Assembly: GCF_002834145.1 (NCBI RefSeq) | Contig: NZ_PHNT01000008.1 | Span: forward strand, 85,556 to 149,555 | From: Roseovarius salinarum | GTDB lineage: Bacteria; Pseudomonadota; Alphaproteobacteria; Rhodobacterales; Rhodobacteraceae | DNA: 64,000 nt | Reading direction: 5' to 3' | Shown here: piece by piece, positions 52,855 through 61,252 of the stretch | Layout: each line of letters starts with the position of its first letter | Numbering within the stretch: position 1 is the stretch's first letter | Position numbers and translations under genes: made by a program | The notes under the pieces: model-generated | What the model saw: the letters and a program-made list of their open reading frames with translations, nothing else | Told to the model about the DNA's origin: nothing | The model's database searches: none

Positions 52855-53465
52855 TCGGCCCGGTCTACTTCGTGACCGACCCGCAGGCCCCCCGCCCGGT
52901 GACCGAACAGGCGATGGCCGCCGCCCGGGGCGGCGCGCGCGTGGTGCAACTGCGTGACAAGCACGCCGACGATGCCACGCTGACGCGTACCGCGCAGGCG
53001 TTGAAGGCGGCGCTCGCGCCGCTGGGCGTGGCGCTGGTGGTCAACGACAGGATCCGCGTCGCACGCGCCGCCGCCGCGGACGGGCTGCACATCGGCCAGA
53101 GCGACGGCGACCCGGCCGCGGCACGCGCGGCCATCGGCCCCGACACCATGCTGGGACTGTCGATCGAAACGGCCGGTCAACTGGACGCGGTGCCGCCGGG
53201 CACGGTCGATTACCTGGGCGTCGGGCCGGTGCGGGCGACCGCGACCAAGCCCGACCACGCCACGCCGCTGGGCTTCGACGGGCTGGCGGACATCGTCGCG
53301 CGCGCGCCCTGCCCCTGCGTGGCCATTGGCGGCCTCGGTCCGGGCGACGCGGCGGCGGTGCGGGGTGCGGGGGCCGCAGGACTCGCGGTGGTCTCGGCCA
53401 TCGCGCGCGCCGCGGATCCGGAGGCCGCCGCACGCGCCCTGGACATGGAATGGAGGCAGGCATGA
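52851..53465 (+). CDS. thiE: Thiamine-phosphate synthase
   Basis: A 204-residue TIM-barrel enzyme joining thiazole phosphate and HMP pyrophosphate to thiamine phosphate. The conserved segments are VVQLRDK, LVVNDRIRVA, HIGQSDGD, YLGVGPVRATATKPDH and IGGLGPGD. It overlaps both thiM and thiD by four bases (ATGA at each end), so the three proteins are translationally coupled under the TPP riboswitch. Confidence 0.95.
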   Translation: MIGPVYFVTDPQAPRPVTEQAMAAARGGARVVQLRDKHADDATLTRTAQALKAALAPLGVALVVNDRIRVARAAAADGLHIGQSDGDPAAARAAIGPDTMLGLSIETAGQLDAVPPGTVDYLGVGPVRATATKPDHATPLGFDGLADIVARAPCPCVAIGGLGPGDAAAVRGAGAAGLAVVSAIARAADPEAAARALDMEWRQA

Positions 53466-54265
53466 TCCCCAACATCCTGGCCATCGCGGGCTCCGATCCC
53501 TCCGGCGGCGCGGGCATACAGGCCGACATCAAGGCGATCTCGGCGCAGGGCGGTTATGCCATGGCCGCGATCACCGCGCTGACGGCGCAGAACACGCGCG
53601 GCGTGGCCGGCGTGCGGCTGACCGACCCGGAGATGGTGACGGCGCAGATCGCGGCGATCCGCGACGACATCCGCGTCGACGCGGTCAAGATCGGCATGCT
53701 GGGCGACGCGGGCATCGTCACGGCGGTGGCCGCCGCGCTCGACGGGCTGGACGCACCCGTGGTGCTGGACCCGGTGATGGTGGCCAAGGGCGGTGACCGG
53801 CTGCTGGCCGCCGAGGCCGTCGCGGCGCTGCGCGAGCGTCTGTTGCCGCGCGCCACGATCATAACGCCGAACCTGCCCGAGGCGGCCGACCTTCTGGGCC
53901 GCGAGGCCGCCGGCGACCCGGCCGGGATGGAGGCGCAGGCGCAGGCGCTGCGCGCGCTCGGCCCGCGCGCGGTGCTGCTGAAGGGTGGGCACCTGGGCGG
54001 CGAAACCAGCCCGGACCTCCTGGCCGATGAAAGCGGCGCGGTTCACCGCCTGACGGCGCCGCGCCACGCGACGGCGAACACCCACGGCACGGGCTGCACC
54101 CTGTCTTCGGCGCTGGCGGCCCGGCTGGGCCGCGGCGAGGCCGCACATGAGGCGGCGCGCAACGCCAAGGCCTACGTCGGCGCGGCCATCGCGCGGGCGG
54201 ACGATCTGGACGTGGGCGGCGGCCACGGGCCCGTCCACCACTTTCATGCGCTCCGGGCCGGGTGA
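53462..54265 (+). CDS. thiD: Hydroxymethylpyrimidine/phosphomethylpyrimidine kinase
   Basis: A 267-residue ribokinase-family enzyme phosphorylating HMP twice. Key motifs are AIAGSDPSGGAGIQADIKA near the N-terminus, VVLDPVMVAKGGDRLL and the C-terminal anion hole HGTGCTLSSALAA. The ATG at 53462 overlaps the thiE stop; an upstream in-frame ATG at 53450 is less likely. With thiM and thiE it forms a salvage set; no de novo thiC or thiG is in the window. Confidence 0.95.
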   Translation: MIPNILAIAGSDPSGGAGIQADIKAISAQGGYAMAAITALTAQNTRGVAGVRLTDPEMVTAQIAAIRDDIRVDAVKIGMLGDAGIVTAVAAALDGLDAPVVLDPVMVAKGGDRLLAAEAVAALRERLLPRATIITPNLPEAADLLGREAAGDPAGMEAQAQALRALGPRAVLLKGGHLGGETSPDLLADESGAVHRLTAPRHATANTHGTGCTLSSALAARLGRGEAAHEAARNAKAYVGAAIARADDLDVGGGHGPVHHFHALRAG

Positions 54266-54276
54266 CGCGGGCGGCC

Positions 54277-54786
54277 TCAGCCGCCGGCGGCCGGCCCGGT
54301 CGGGTTGAAATGGATTTCGACGACGCCGCCGGTGTCGTCGATGTCGCGGAACACCGTCTGGCGCGGGATGTCCACGCGGGCGGCCTGCATGGCGCCCTGC
54401 CCCGGCCACGGCCGGCCGGTAATCGCGCAGGACGCATCGCGCCCCGCGTAGTCCGCGGCGGGCGGCACCTCGCGCAGGAAACCGAGGTTGCTTAACAGCG
54501 TGCGGCCATCCAGCGAAACGCGCGCGGTCTGCAGCACGCGCGGGGCGCGGTCACGGGTCAGCGCCGACTGCGCCCCGGATTCGGCCCAAACGCCGCAGAC
54601 GGCCGTTCCCCCGTCATCGGCCCGGCGGAACGACAGCGCGATCGTGATGCCGCCGCCCGAGGTATAACTGCCTCCGGCCAGCAGCGGGTCCGTCCCCAGC
54701 GGCGCGGAAAATCCGGACACCTGGCCGGTGGTGCAGGCGGCAAGCCCCGCGATCACGGCGGCGCAGGCGGCGATTTGGCGTTTCAT
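54277..54786 (-). CDS. Putative outer membrane or periplasmic lipoprotein, uncharacterised
   Basis: A 169-residue protein with a lipoprotein signal: MKRQIAACAAVIAGLAAC, the lipidated cysteine at residue 18. The mature part is beta-rich (GITIALSFRRADDGGTAVCGVW) with a cysteine pair that may form a disulfide. I recognise no family. The ATG (54786-54784) follows GGAGGGCCAACGC. It is convergent with thiD (11 bases apart) and lies downstream of the sulfotransferases in the same orientation. Confidence 0.65.
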   Translation of the reverse strand: MKRQIAACAAVIAGLAACTTGQVSGFSAPLGTDPLLAGGSYTSGGGITIALSFRRADDGGTAVCGVWAESGAQSALTRDRAPRVLQTARVSLDGRTLLSNLGFLREVPPAADYAGRDASCAITGRPWPGQGAMQAARVDIPRQTVFRDIDDTGGVVEIHFNPTGPAAGG

Positions 54787-54831
54787 GCGTTGGCCCTCCG
54801 GGTTGATGCAACCGGACCGGCGCCGCGGCGC

Positions 54832-55701
54832 TCAGCCGGCCCTGGCGAATTCTTCCGTCTCGTCAAGCAGTTCGGGATACCACGTCTCGAGCGTGGGCAG
54901 GAACGCTTCGCGGATCCGGCCCACTTGCGCGGGCGTCAGATCGTGGCGCCACACCCCCGCCTGTCCCTTGGCAAAGAAGCTTTGCATGTGGTCGGGGCGT
55001 TCGACGAAGCCCAGCGTCTCTTCCTGTTTCTTCATCGCCTCGAAGGTCGTCGCCTTGATCGCCGCGGCAAGCTTCGGCGGATCGACCGGCACGCGCAGGA
55101 AATTGCCCAGGAGGCTGCGCATGACCTTGGCCGGCTTGGCCAGCATGTCCTCGTAGCGGATGACGTGGTGCGGCAGGCCGGGGGCGTGGGTCCAGCTGTA
55201 GATGTGGTCATCCCACCGGCCCAACGCATCGTAGATGCCGGTTTCGGTGCCCATCACTGCCTCGGAATCGCACATTCGCTCGATGGCGGAGTCGATGTCG
55301 GTGGACTGGTGCCGCGCGAAGGACGGCGCGAGGTCGAAGGGGTTGCGCAGGATATAGATCGCGGCGGCCGTGTACCGCGGCGGTATCAGGTCGACGCCCT
55401 CGAGCTGTTTCGTCTGACAGTGGGTCTTGACGAAGTGATGGCCGGGCTTCGAGGCCGCGATAAGCTCGATCACCCTCGTCCGGATGTTCAGCCAGGCCTC
55501 GAAGCTGCCGTCGTCGTAACGTCTGCCGGCGGCCTTGTCGTAGAAATCCTGCCGCGTGTCGCCCGTGGTGAACTGGCGCAGGTGATTGATATCGGGCGCC
55601 TGGCCCTTGGGCATGAAGTAATGCGCAAGCAGGCTGCGCATCCAGGTGTTGCCGGACTTGGGATAGGAGGCCAGCCAGATGATGCGCTTGAGATCCGACA
55701 T
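54832..55701 (-). CDS. Sulfotransferase domain protein (second copy)
   Basis: A 289-residue PAPS-dependent sulfotransferase of the cytosolic/aryl type. The 5'-phosphosulfate loop is SYPKSGNTW (12-20) and the 3'-phosphate motif is IYILRNPFDLAPSFARH, with a conserved serine. VIRYEDML and a C-terminal GFVERP region match the family. It would transfer sulfate from PAPS to an unknown small molecule or lipid. Its ATG (55701-55699) shares one base with the stop of the first copy (TGATG). The two proteins are clear paralogues. Confidence 0.85.
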   Translation of the reverse strand: MSDLKRIIWLASYPKSGNTWMRSLLAHYFMPKGQAPDINHLRQFTTGDTRQDFYDKAAGRRYDDGSFEAWLNIRTRVIELIAASKPGHHFVKTHCQTKQLEGVDLIPPRYTAAAIYILRNPFDLAPSFARHQSTDIDSAIERMCDSEAVMGTETGIYDALGRWDDHIYSWTHAPGLPHHVIRYEDMLAKPAKVMRSLLGNFLRVPVDPPKLAAAIKATTFEAMKKQEETLGFVERPDHMQSFFAKGQAGVWRHDLTPAQVGRIREAFLPTLETWYPELLDETEEFARAG

Positions 55702-56528
55702 CACAGGTACCCGTATTGCTTCATGACGCGCTCGTGGTCCCGCATGACCTTGTCGGCCAGATCCTGGGGCAGTTTCTCGCGCCACTGGCCGCTCTTGCCG
55801 GAGGCGAAGAAGCGGTCGGCCTGCCGTGACTTCTCGACGAAACCGGATTTCTTTTCCTGTTCCGACAGTTCCTCGAAGCTGGAAAAGCGGATCGCGCGCT
55901 TCAGGCGTTCCTGCTGGACGGGAACGCCCAGGTGTTCGACGACCTTGGCGAAATGCGTCTCCGGGTCTTCCAGAAGGTCCTCGTAGCGGACGACCATCTG
56001 CGGGTACGACGCAGGCCGCGTCCAGCTGTCGACGTGTTCCGACCACGTGCCGAGGAAGGTGATCACGGCCTCGCCCACGCCCTGCGTGGCGTTGTCGTTC
56101 CGCCCGATCGCTTCCACCGTCTGTTCCAGCGTCAGGCCGTGGTGGCGGGCATATGACAGCACCATGTCGAGCGGGTTGCGCAGGATGTAGATCGCGGACC
56201 GGGTATACTTCTTGGGCACAAGGTCCACCCCGAAGGCAGTGTCGCGGATATTGTGCGTCTTGACAAGGTTCACGTCGGCGTTGTTGCCAACGATGCCGCG
56301 CAGCACGCGGTCCCGCAGGGGCAGGACGGTGTTCGGGTCGTTGTAATCGATCTCGCGGCCCGCGACCTGGCGATAGGTCTTGGCGATGGAATCGCCGATG
56401 CCGAAGCGGTGCACCTGGTTGATGGGCACCGGCTTGTCCGGGTTCATCAGGTAGTTGGCAAGAAAGATCCGCACCCAAGTGTTGCCCGACTTCGGGTAGG
56501 AGGCGAGCCAGACGATGCTTTTCTTCAT
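55701..56528 (-). CDS. Sulfotransferase domain protein (first copy)
   Basis: A 275-residue paralogue of the downstream gene. The 5'-PSB loop is SYPKSGNTW (10-18) and the 3'-PB motif is IYILRNPLDMVLSYARH. MVVRYEDLLEDPE and SGFVEKSRQ recur in both copies. The ATG (56528-56526) follows GGAAGTCGCCACC; the frame is open further upstream without support. A tandem pair could act on two positions of one acceptor or form a heterodimer, which is inference. No PAPS synthesis genes are adjacent. Confidence 0.85.
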   Translation of the reverse strand: MKKSIVWLASYPKSGNTWVRIFLANYLMNPDKPVPINQVHRFGIGDSIAKTYRQVAGREIDYNDPNTVLPLRDRVLRGIVGNNADVNLVKTHNIRDTAFGVDLVPKKYTRSAIYILRNPLDMVLSYARHHGLTLEQTVEAIGRNDNATQGVGEAVITFLGTWSEHVDSWTRPASYPQMVVRYEDLLEDPETHFAKVVEHLGVPVQQERLKRAIRFSSFEELSEQEKKSGFVEKSRQADRFFASGKSGQWREKLPQDLADKVMRDHERVMKQYGYL

Positions 56529-56612
56529 GGTGGCGACTTCCGGGCCGGATTTGCTGTTGCGAGGGTCTGCATAGGGCAACCGCCGCCGTTGTTCAACATG
56601 GCCCGCGCGCCC

Positions 56613-56648
56613 GAACGAAACGGGGGGAGGTGCGCACACCTCCCCCCG
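56613..56648 (-). terminator. Intrinsic terminator of the porin gene
   Basis: On the minus strand CGGGGGGAGGTG and CACCTCCCCCCG form a perfect 12-bp stem with a 4-base loop, followed by TTTCGTTC. It lies 26 bases past the porin stop. The T-tract is interrupted but the stem is very stable. Confidence 0.8.
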
Positions 56649-56673
56649 CCGGTAGGGTCCGGTTGACCTGGGC

Positions 56674-57783
56674 TTAGAAGCTCAGGTTGACCGCGGTACC
56701 GAAGACGGTGCCGTCGGTGTCGGCGTTGAAGACACCCGGCAGACCGTTGTCGGCTTCGACGCGGGTCAGGTACAGGTCCCAGGACACGCCCGGGCCAAGC
56801 GCCTTGCTGCCGGAAATCTCGTAGACGTTGTATTCCGGATCGAAACCGCCGAGACCGGTGATTTCACCCATGTAGCCTTCCGCGCCGACGGTCCAGCCGT
56901 TGCCGACGTCATAGGACGCACCAAGGCTGATACCTTCGGAGTCGCCGAGACCCGCGATGATACCGGTGTCGTTCTCGGCGTAGGCACCGCCGACGACGAA
57001 GCCGCTGAAGCCGAACTGCGCGCCGATGGCCCAGGTCTCGGGGTCGCCGATGGCCGGGATGGTCGGTGCGACTTCACCGGTGCCGTAGCGTGCGCTCAGC
57101 GTGACGTCGGTCGAACCGAACGACTGGCTGTAGTTCACGCCGATGTCGAAGATGTCGTTCAGCGAGAACGGCACGTTCTTGTTGCCCATCAGGATGGCGT
57201 TGTCCTGACCCGGGTCGCGGGCGTAGGACACACCGATCTGCAGGCCGTTGAAGCGCGGGCTGTAGTAGGTCAGGCGGTCGGCGTCGTTGTTGCCGGCCAC
57301 TTCGGTGTAGCTCGACAGTGCCGCCGTGCGGAAGCCGCCCGGGTAGACCAGGAAGCGCGGCGTGAAGACGCTGATCGACGGCGAGTTGATCGACATCGAG
57401 TCGACGGTCGGCGCGGCGACCATCGAGCCGTAGCCGGCCGAGTTTTCCGAACCGATCAGGATGCGGCCCAGCGTGTCGCCCGAGATCGACATGTAGGATT
57501 CGTCGATCTGGTCGCCCGAGGTGTTGCCTTCCAGCTGGACGTTGGCACCGAAGGTGATGCCGTTGTCGAGCGTGATGCGCGGCGAGAAGATGATCTCGGT
57601 GTTCGAGAACACGTCGGCGCCGTCGAAGTCACCACCGACCAGGGCCGAGCCGCTGTTGCTGGCATAGGCGAAGTGCTGGTTCATGAACCCGCCGAGGCCC
57701 GGATCCCATTCTTGGGCCGACGCGGGTGCTGCCATGGCGCAACCGAGGGCGATCGCGCTGGTGCAGAGAAGTTGCTTTTTCAA
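56674..57783 (-). CDS. Outer membrane porin
   Basis: A 369-residue porin with a Sec signal (residues 1-23, cleavage after APASA). Alternating beta-strand patterns follow and it ends in a phenylalanine (AVNLSF), the BAM recognition signature. The pattern and size fit 16-strand general porins of Rhodobacterales. Codon choice is strongly biased to C-ending triplets and the gene has its own terminator and promoter, as expected for an abundant protein. The ATG (57783-57781) follows AAGGAGGGACACC. Confidence 0.9.
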   Translation of the reverse strand: MKKQLLCTSAIALGCAMAAPASAQEWDPGLGGFMNQHFAYASNSGSALVGGDFDGADVFSNTEIIFSPRITLDNGITFGANVQLEGNTSGDQIDESYMSISGDTLGRILIGSENSAGYGSMVAAPTVDSMSINSPSISVFTPRFLVYPGGFRTAALSSYTEVAGNNDADRLTYYSPRFNGLQIGVSYARDPGQDNAILMGNKNVPFSLNDIFDIGVNYSQSFGSTDVTLSARYGTGEVAPTIPAIGDPETWAIGAQFGFSGFVVGGAYAENDTGIIAGLGDSEGISLGASYDVGNGWTVGAEGYMGEITGLGGFDPEYNVYEISGSKALGPGVSWDLYLTRVEADNGLPGVFNADTDGTVFGTAVNLSF

Positions 57784-57862
57784 GGTGTCCCTCCTTAGTA
57801 GCAGGAATGTTTCTCATGTTCCGCCGCGCCGGAAGCCAGGGCGGCTTGGAACGGCAAGAACC

Positions 57863-57891
57863 AGATGCGCCAATCGACCCTTTGGTGTCAA
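57863..57891 (-). promoter_or_regulatory. Candidate porin promoter
   Basis: On the minus strand TTGACA (57891-57886) is followed after 17 bases by GCATCT (57868-57863). The -35 is perfect but the -10 is weak, so an activator may help. It would give a leader of about 75 bases. Confidence 0.35.
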
Positions 57892-57927
57892 CGCGCCCGC
57901 CCCGGCGGCCCCGGTTGTTGGCCAAGC

Positions 57928-57945
57928 TGTGACGTATAAATCACA
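57928..57945. promoter_or_regulatory. Inverted repeat TGTGA-N8-TCACA in the porin/fabI gap
   Basis: The arms match the CRP/FNR half-site TGTGA, but the spacer is 8 bases where CRP sites have 6. The centre is AT-rich (CGTATAAA). It lies about 40 bases upstream of the candidate porin -35. It could bind a CRP/FNR-family or other dimeric regulator. Confidence 0.3.
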
Positions 57946-58196
57946 CACCCGCCTGCCCGCCACGTGCCACCGGCGGCCGGCAGGCGGAGCGCATCGGATT
58001 TCGCCATCAAATCAAGGCCCGTACCGGGTGCCGGCCTATCCTTCCGCACAGGTCGGGGGCGGCGACATGCCGGGTGAGTCGCCCGCCCCGCGCCCTGCCC
58101 GCCGCGGCCTCCGCGGTCATGCTGCAGCGCAACAAAACTGACACGTGGCATCGGTAGGCTGGCGTCGCGCAAAGGGCGACCGAAAGGACACCACCG

Positions 58197-58961
58197 ATGT
58201 ATTCCCTTGCCGGCAAACGCGCGCTCGTGACGGGCATCGCCAACGACCAGTCGATCGCATGGGGCTGCGCCCGCGCGTTCCGCGCCATGGGCGCCGAGCT
58301 TGCCGTCACCTACCTCAACGAAAGGGCCGAGCCGCACGTGCGCCCGCTGGCCGAGTCGCTGGAGGCGCGCATCGTCGCGCCGCTCGACGTCACCCGCGCC
58401 GGGCAGGCCGAGGCGCTGTTCGCAACCATCGCGGATGACTGGGGCGGGCTGGACATCCTGCTGCATTCCATCGCCTTTTGCCCGAAGGACGACCTGCACG
58501 CGCGCGTGCTGGACTGCTCGGCCCACGGGTTCGCCACCGCGATGGACGTCTCGGTGCACTCTTTCCTTCGGCTGATGCGGCTGGCCGAGCCGCTGATGGG
58601 CCCCGGCGCGACCTGCATGACCGTCAGCTTCGAGGGGGCCGACCGTGTCGTCGAGCATTACAACGTCATGGGGCCGGTGAAGGCCGCGCTGGAAAGCGTC
58701 ACGCGCTATGCCGCCGCCGAGCTGGGCGAAAGGGGCATCTCGGTGCACGCGCTGTCGCCCGGCCCGCTGTCCACCCGCGCGGCCAGCGGGATCGACCATT
58801 TCGACGACCTTCTGGCCGAGGCCGCCCGCCGCGCGCCCACCCACCGGCTTGCCACGATCGATGATGTCGGCGCCTACGCCGCCTTCCTGGCCAGCGACGC
58901 GGCCCGGAACGTGACCGGCGTCGTCCACCCGATCGACGGCGGCCACAGCATCATGGGATGA
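58197..58961 (+). CDS. fabI: Enoyl-ACP reductase FabI-like protein
   Basis: A 254-residue SDR of the FabI type. The nucleotide-binding GIANDQSIAWG replaces the usual TGxxxGIG. The catalytic Tyr155 and Lys162 have the Y-x6-K spacing diagnostic of FabI. FabI reduces enoyl-ACP in fatty acid synthesis. This copy heads a coupled operon with DUF3141, phosphotransacetylase and acetate kinase genes, so it may be a specialised second copy acting on acyl-CoA or PHA-related substrates. The ATG at 58197 follows GAAAGGACACCACC. Its stop overlaps the next ATG (ATGA). Confidence 0.85.
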   Translation: MYSLAGKRALVTGIANDQSIAWGCARAFRAMGAELAVTYLNERAEPHVRPLAESLEARIVAPLDVTRAGQAEALFATIADDWGGLDILLHSIAFCPKDDLHARVLDCSAHGFATAMDVSVHSFLRLMRLAEPLMGPGATCMTVSFEGADRVVEHYNVMGPVKAALESVTRYAAAELGERGISVHALSPGPLSTRAASGIDHFDDLLAEAARRAPTHRLATIDDVGAYAAFLASDAARNVTGVVHPIDGGHSIMG

Positions 58962-61252
58962 CCAGGATGGAGCAGCTGCCCCACCCGCGCCGTCTTGCGC
59001 AGGACACGCTCGTGCAGACCGACCTGCTGGCGACAGCCGCCGAGCGCCATCTTGCCCGCGCGCTGGATGCCGCGCAGGATCACGCCGGGCAGGCGCAGGC
59101 CGCCGTGCACGAGGTCTCCGCGGCCGCCGCGCGGGCCGGGACCGCGCCCGCGCTCATGGCCGCGTGGTCGGACTACCTGCGCGACGCCGCGCAGCGTGGC
59201 GCGATCGCCGCCGACATCCTGCGCCGCCGCGCCGAGATCGCGCGCGACCACGAGGCCGCCGGAAGCCCGCCGGTGCTGATCTACGACTACGAGGTCGTGA
59301 TCGAGGGCCGCGACCTGCCCCGGCCCTGCAACTACCGCCTGCTGCGCATCCTGCCGACAAGGGACCAGCCGGCGCTGGAATGGAAACGCCCCTATGTCAT
59401 CATCGACCCGCGCGCGGGCCACGGGGCGGGAATCGGCGGCTTCAAGACCGACAGCCAGGTTGGCGTGGCGCTGGCCGACGGCCACCCGGTCTATTTCGTG
59501 GCCTTCCATCCCATGCCCGAACCCGGCCAGACGCTGGCCGACGTCACCCATGCCGAGGCGGCCTTCCTGCGCGAGATCGCCCGGCGCCACCCCGACAGCC
59601 CGCAGGCGGTCGTCGTGGGCAACTGCCAGGGTGGCTGGGCGACGGCGATCCTTGCGGCCACTCACCCCGACCTGACCGGGCCGGTGGTGCTCAACGGCGC
59701 GCCGATGTCCTACTGGGGCGGCCGGCTGGGCCGCGACCCCATGCGCTATTCCGGCGGGCTGGCGGGGGGCGTCCTGCCCGCGCTGATCTCGGCAGACCTG
59801 TCCGGCGGGCTGTTCGACGGCGCGCACCTCGTGGCCAATTTCGAGGCGCTCAACCCGGGGCGCACATGGTTCCGCAAGTACGCCGACCTGCTGCACGACC
59901 CGGAGCGCGCCGAGGCGGCGTTCCTGGAGTTCGAACGCTGGTGGGGCGGGTTCCACCTGATGACCCGCGCCGAAATCCGCTGGATCGTGGAAAACCTGTT
60001 CGTCGGCAACCGGCTGGGGCGAAACGAGGCGTTCCTGGAGCCGGGCCGGCCGATCGACCTGCGGGCGATCCGCGCGCCGGTGATCGTCTTCGCCAGCGAG
60101 GGCGACGAGATCACGCCGCCCGCGCAGGCGCTGGGCTGGATCGCCGACAGCTACACCGACGAACGCGAGATCGAGATCCGGGGCCAGCGCATCCTCTACA
60201 TGGTCCACGAGAAAGTGGGCCATCTCGGCATCTTCGTGTCCTCGTCGGTGGCGCGGCGCGAGCACAGCCAGATGGCCTCGACCCTCAAGACGATCCAGGC
60301 CCTGGCGCCGGGGCTCTACGAGATGCAGATCGAGGACCACGCCGGCGCGGGTCGCGAGATGACCTTTACCGTCAGCTTCGCGCGACGCCGGATGCGCGAT
60401 CTCAAGGCGGTGATCGGTGCGCGCCGCGACGAGACCGCCTTCGCGGGTGTCGCGCGCGCCTCCGAGGCCACCGCGGAAGCCTACGAAACGGGCCCCGGCC
60501 CGATGCTGCGCAGCCTCGTTCCGCCGCAGGCGGGCGATGCCCTGCGCGCGCTCCACCCGTTGCGCGGCCCCCGTGCCGCCACCTCGGCCGTGCCGTGGGC
60601 CGCGGGGCTGGGCACGCTGGCCGAACTTGCGCGCGCCCACCGTGCGCCGGCGGCACCCGGCAATCCCTTCGTCCGGGCGGAACGGCATTGGGCCGACATC
60701 ATCGAGGCCGGCTGGGACGCGCTGCGCGACATGCGCACCGCGGCAACCGAGATCGCCTTCCTCGGACTCTGGGCCAACCCGCTTGCGGTCTGGTACGGCG
60801 CGCCGCATGCCCGTGCCCGCGCCCGTCTGGCGCCCGATGACCTGGGCACCCTGCCCGAGGTGCAGCGCGCGCTGGCGCGCACCACGCTTGGCGGCGAGGC
60901 CGAGGCGATCGTGCGCATGCTGATCCTGCTGGCGGATTCGCGCAGCGACGTGCGCCGGGATCGGCTGGAACGCTCCAACGAGGTGCTGGTCACGCATGTG
61001 CCCTTCCGCGACATGGACATCGAGGCGCGTGCCGCGATGATCCACGAACAGGGGCTCATCGCGCATTTCGACCCCCAGGGCGCGCTTGACAGCCTGCCCC
61101 GCCTCATCCGTACTGACGCCGGCCGCCGCCACGCGGTCGAAACGGTGGAATACGTGCTCGGCGACAGGGACGACATGCAGCAGGCAACGCGCGACCTTCT
61201 GGACAGGATGCATCGGCTCCTTCGGGTGGACACGGTGGAGGCCGCGCCATGA
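58958..61252 (+). CDS. DUF3141 alpha/beta hydrolase with PHA-synthase-like active site
   Basis: A 764-residue protein. The central alpha/beta-hydrolase domain (about 105-450) has the box GNCQGG with Cys223 as nucleophile, the G-x-C-x-G-G form of PHA synthases, instead of the usual serine. The candidate partners are Asp383 (EGDEITPP) and His422 (VGHLGIFVSS). The N-terminal 100 residues are helical and the C-terminal 300 residues are unique to the family. It overlaps fabI and the MaoC/Pta gene by four bases each. A role in acyl-CoA or hydroxyacyl transfer tied to acetyl-phosphate formation is inferred; DUF3141 has no settled function that I know of. Confidence 0.8.
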   Translation: MTRMEQLPHPRRLAQDTLVQTDLLATAAERHLARALDAAQDHAGQAQAAVHEVSAAAARAGTAPALMAAWSDYLRDAAQRGAIAADILRRRAEIARDHEAAGSPPVLIYDYEVVIEGRDLPRPCNYRLLRILPTRDQPALEWKRPYVIIDPRAGHGAGIGGFKTDSQVGVALADGHPVYFVAFHPMPEPGQTLADVTHAEAAFLREIARRHPDSPQAVVVGNCQGGWATAILAATHPDLTGPVVLNGAPMSYWGGRLGRDPMRYSGGLAGGVLPALISADLSGGLFDGAHLVANFEALNPGRTWFRKYADLLHDPERAEAAFLEFERWWGGFHLMTRAEIRWIVENLFVGNRLGRNEAFLEPGRPIDLRAIRAPVIVFASEGDEITPPAQALGWIADSYTDEREIEIRGQRILYMVHEKVGHLGIFVSSSVARREHSQMASTLKTIQALAPGLYEMQIEDHAGAGREMTFTVSFARRRMRDLKAVIGARRDETAFAGVARASEATAEAYETGPGPMLRSLVPPQAGDALRALHPLRGPRAATSAVPWAAGLGTLAELARAHRAPAAPGNPFVRAERHWADIIEAGWDALRDMRTAATEIAFLGLWANPLAVWYGAPHARARARLAPDDLGTLPEVQRALARTTLGGEAEAIVRMLILLADSRSDVRRDRLERSNEVLVTHVPFRDMDIEARAAMIHEQGLIAHFDPQGALDSLPRLIRTDAGRRHAVETVEYVLGDRDDMQQATRDLLDRMHRLLRVDTVEAAP

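Larger units (their letters stand above)
57784..58196. other. 413-base intergenic region between porin and fabI
   Basis: No gene is supported here. Near the porin it holds a candidate porin promoter (57863-57891) and an inverted repeat (57928-57945). A TTGGCCAA palindrome lies at 57918-57925. The fabI side has GAAAGGACACCACC as ribosome binding site. The middle is GC-rich with no strong structure that I could identify. Confidence 0.6.

Noticed and set aside
54832..56478. A frame linking both sulfotransferases
   Set aside because: The upstream half is an out-of-frame reading of the first sulfotransferase. Two complete paralogues with their own starts explain the sequence.
57928..57945. A canonical CRP site
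   Set aside because: The half-sites match, but the spacer is 8 bases where CRP has 6. I kept it only as a generic inverted repeat.
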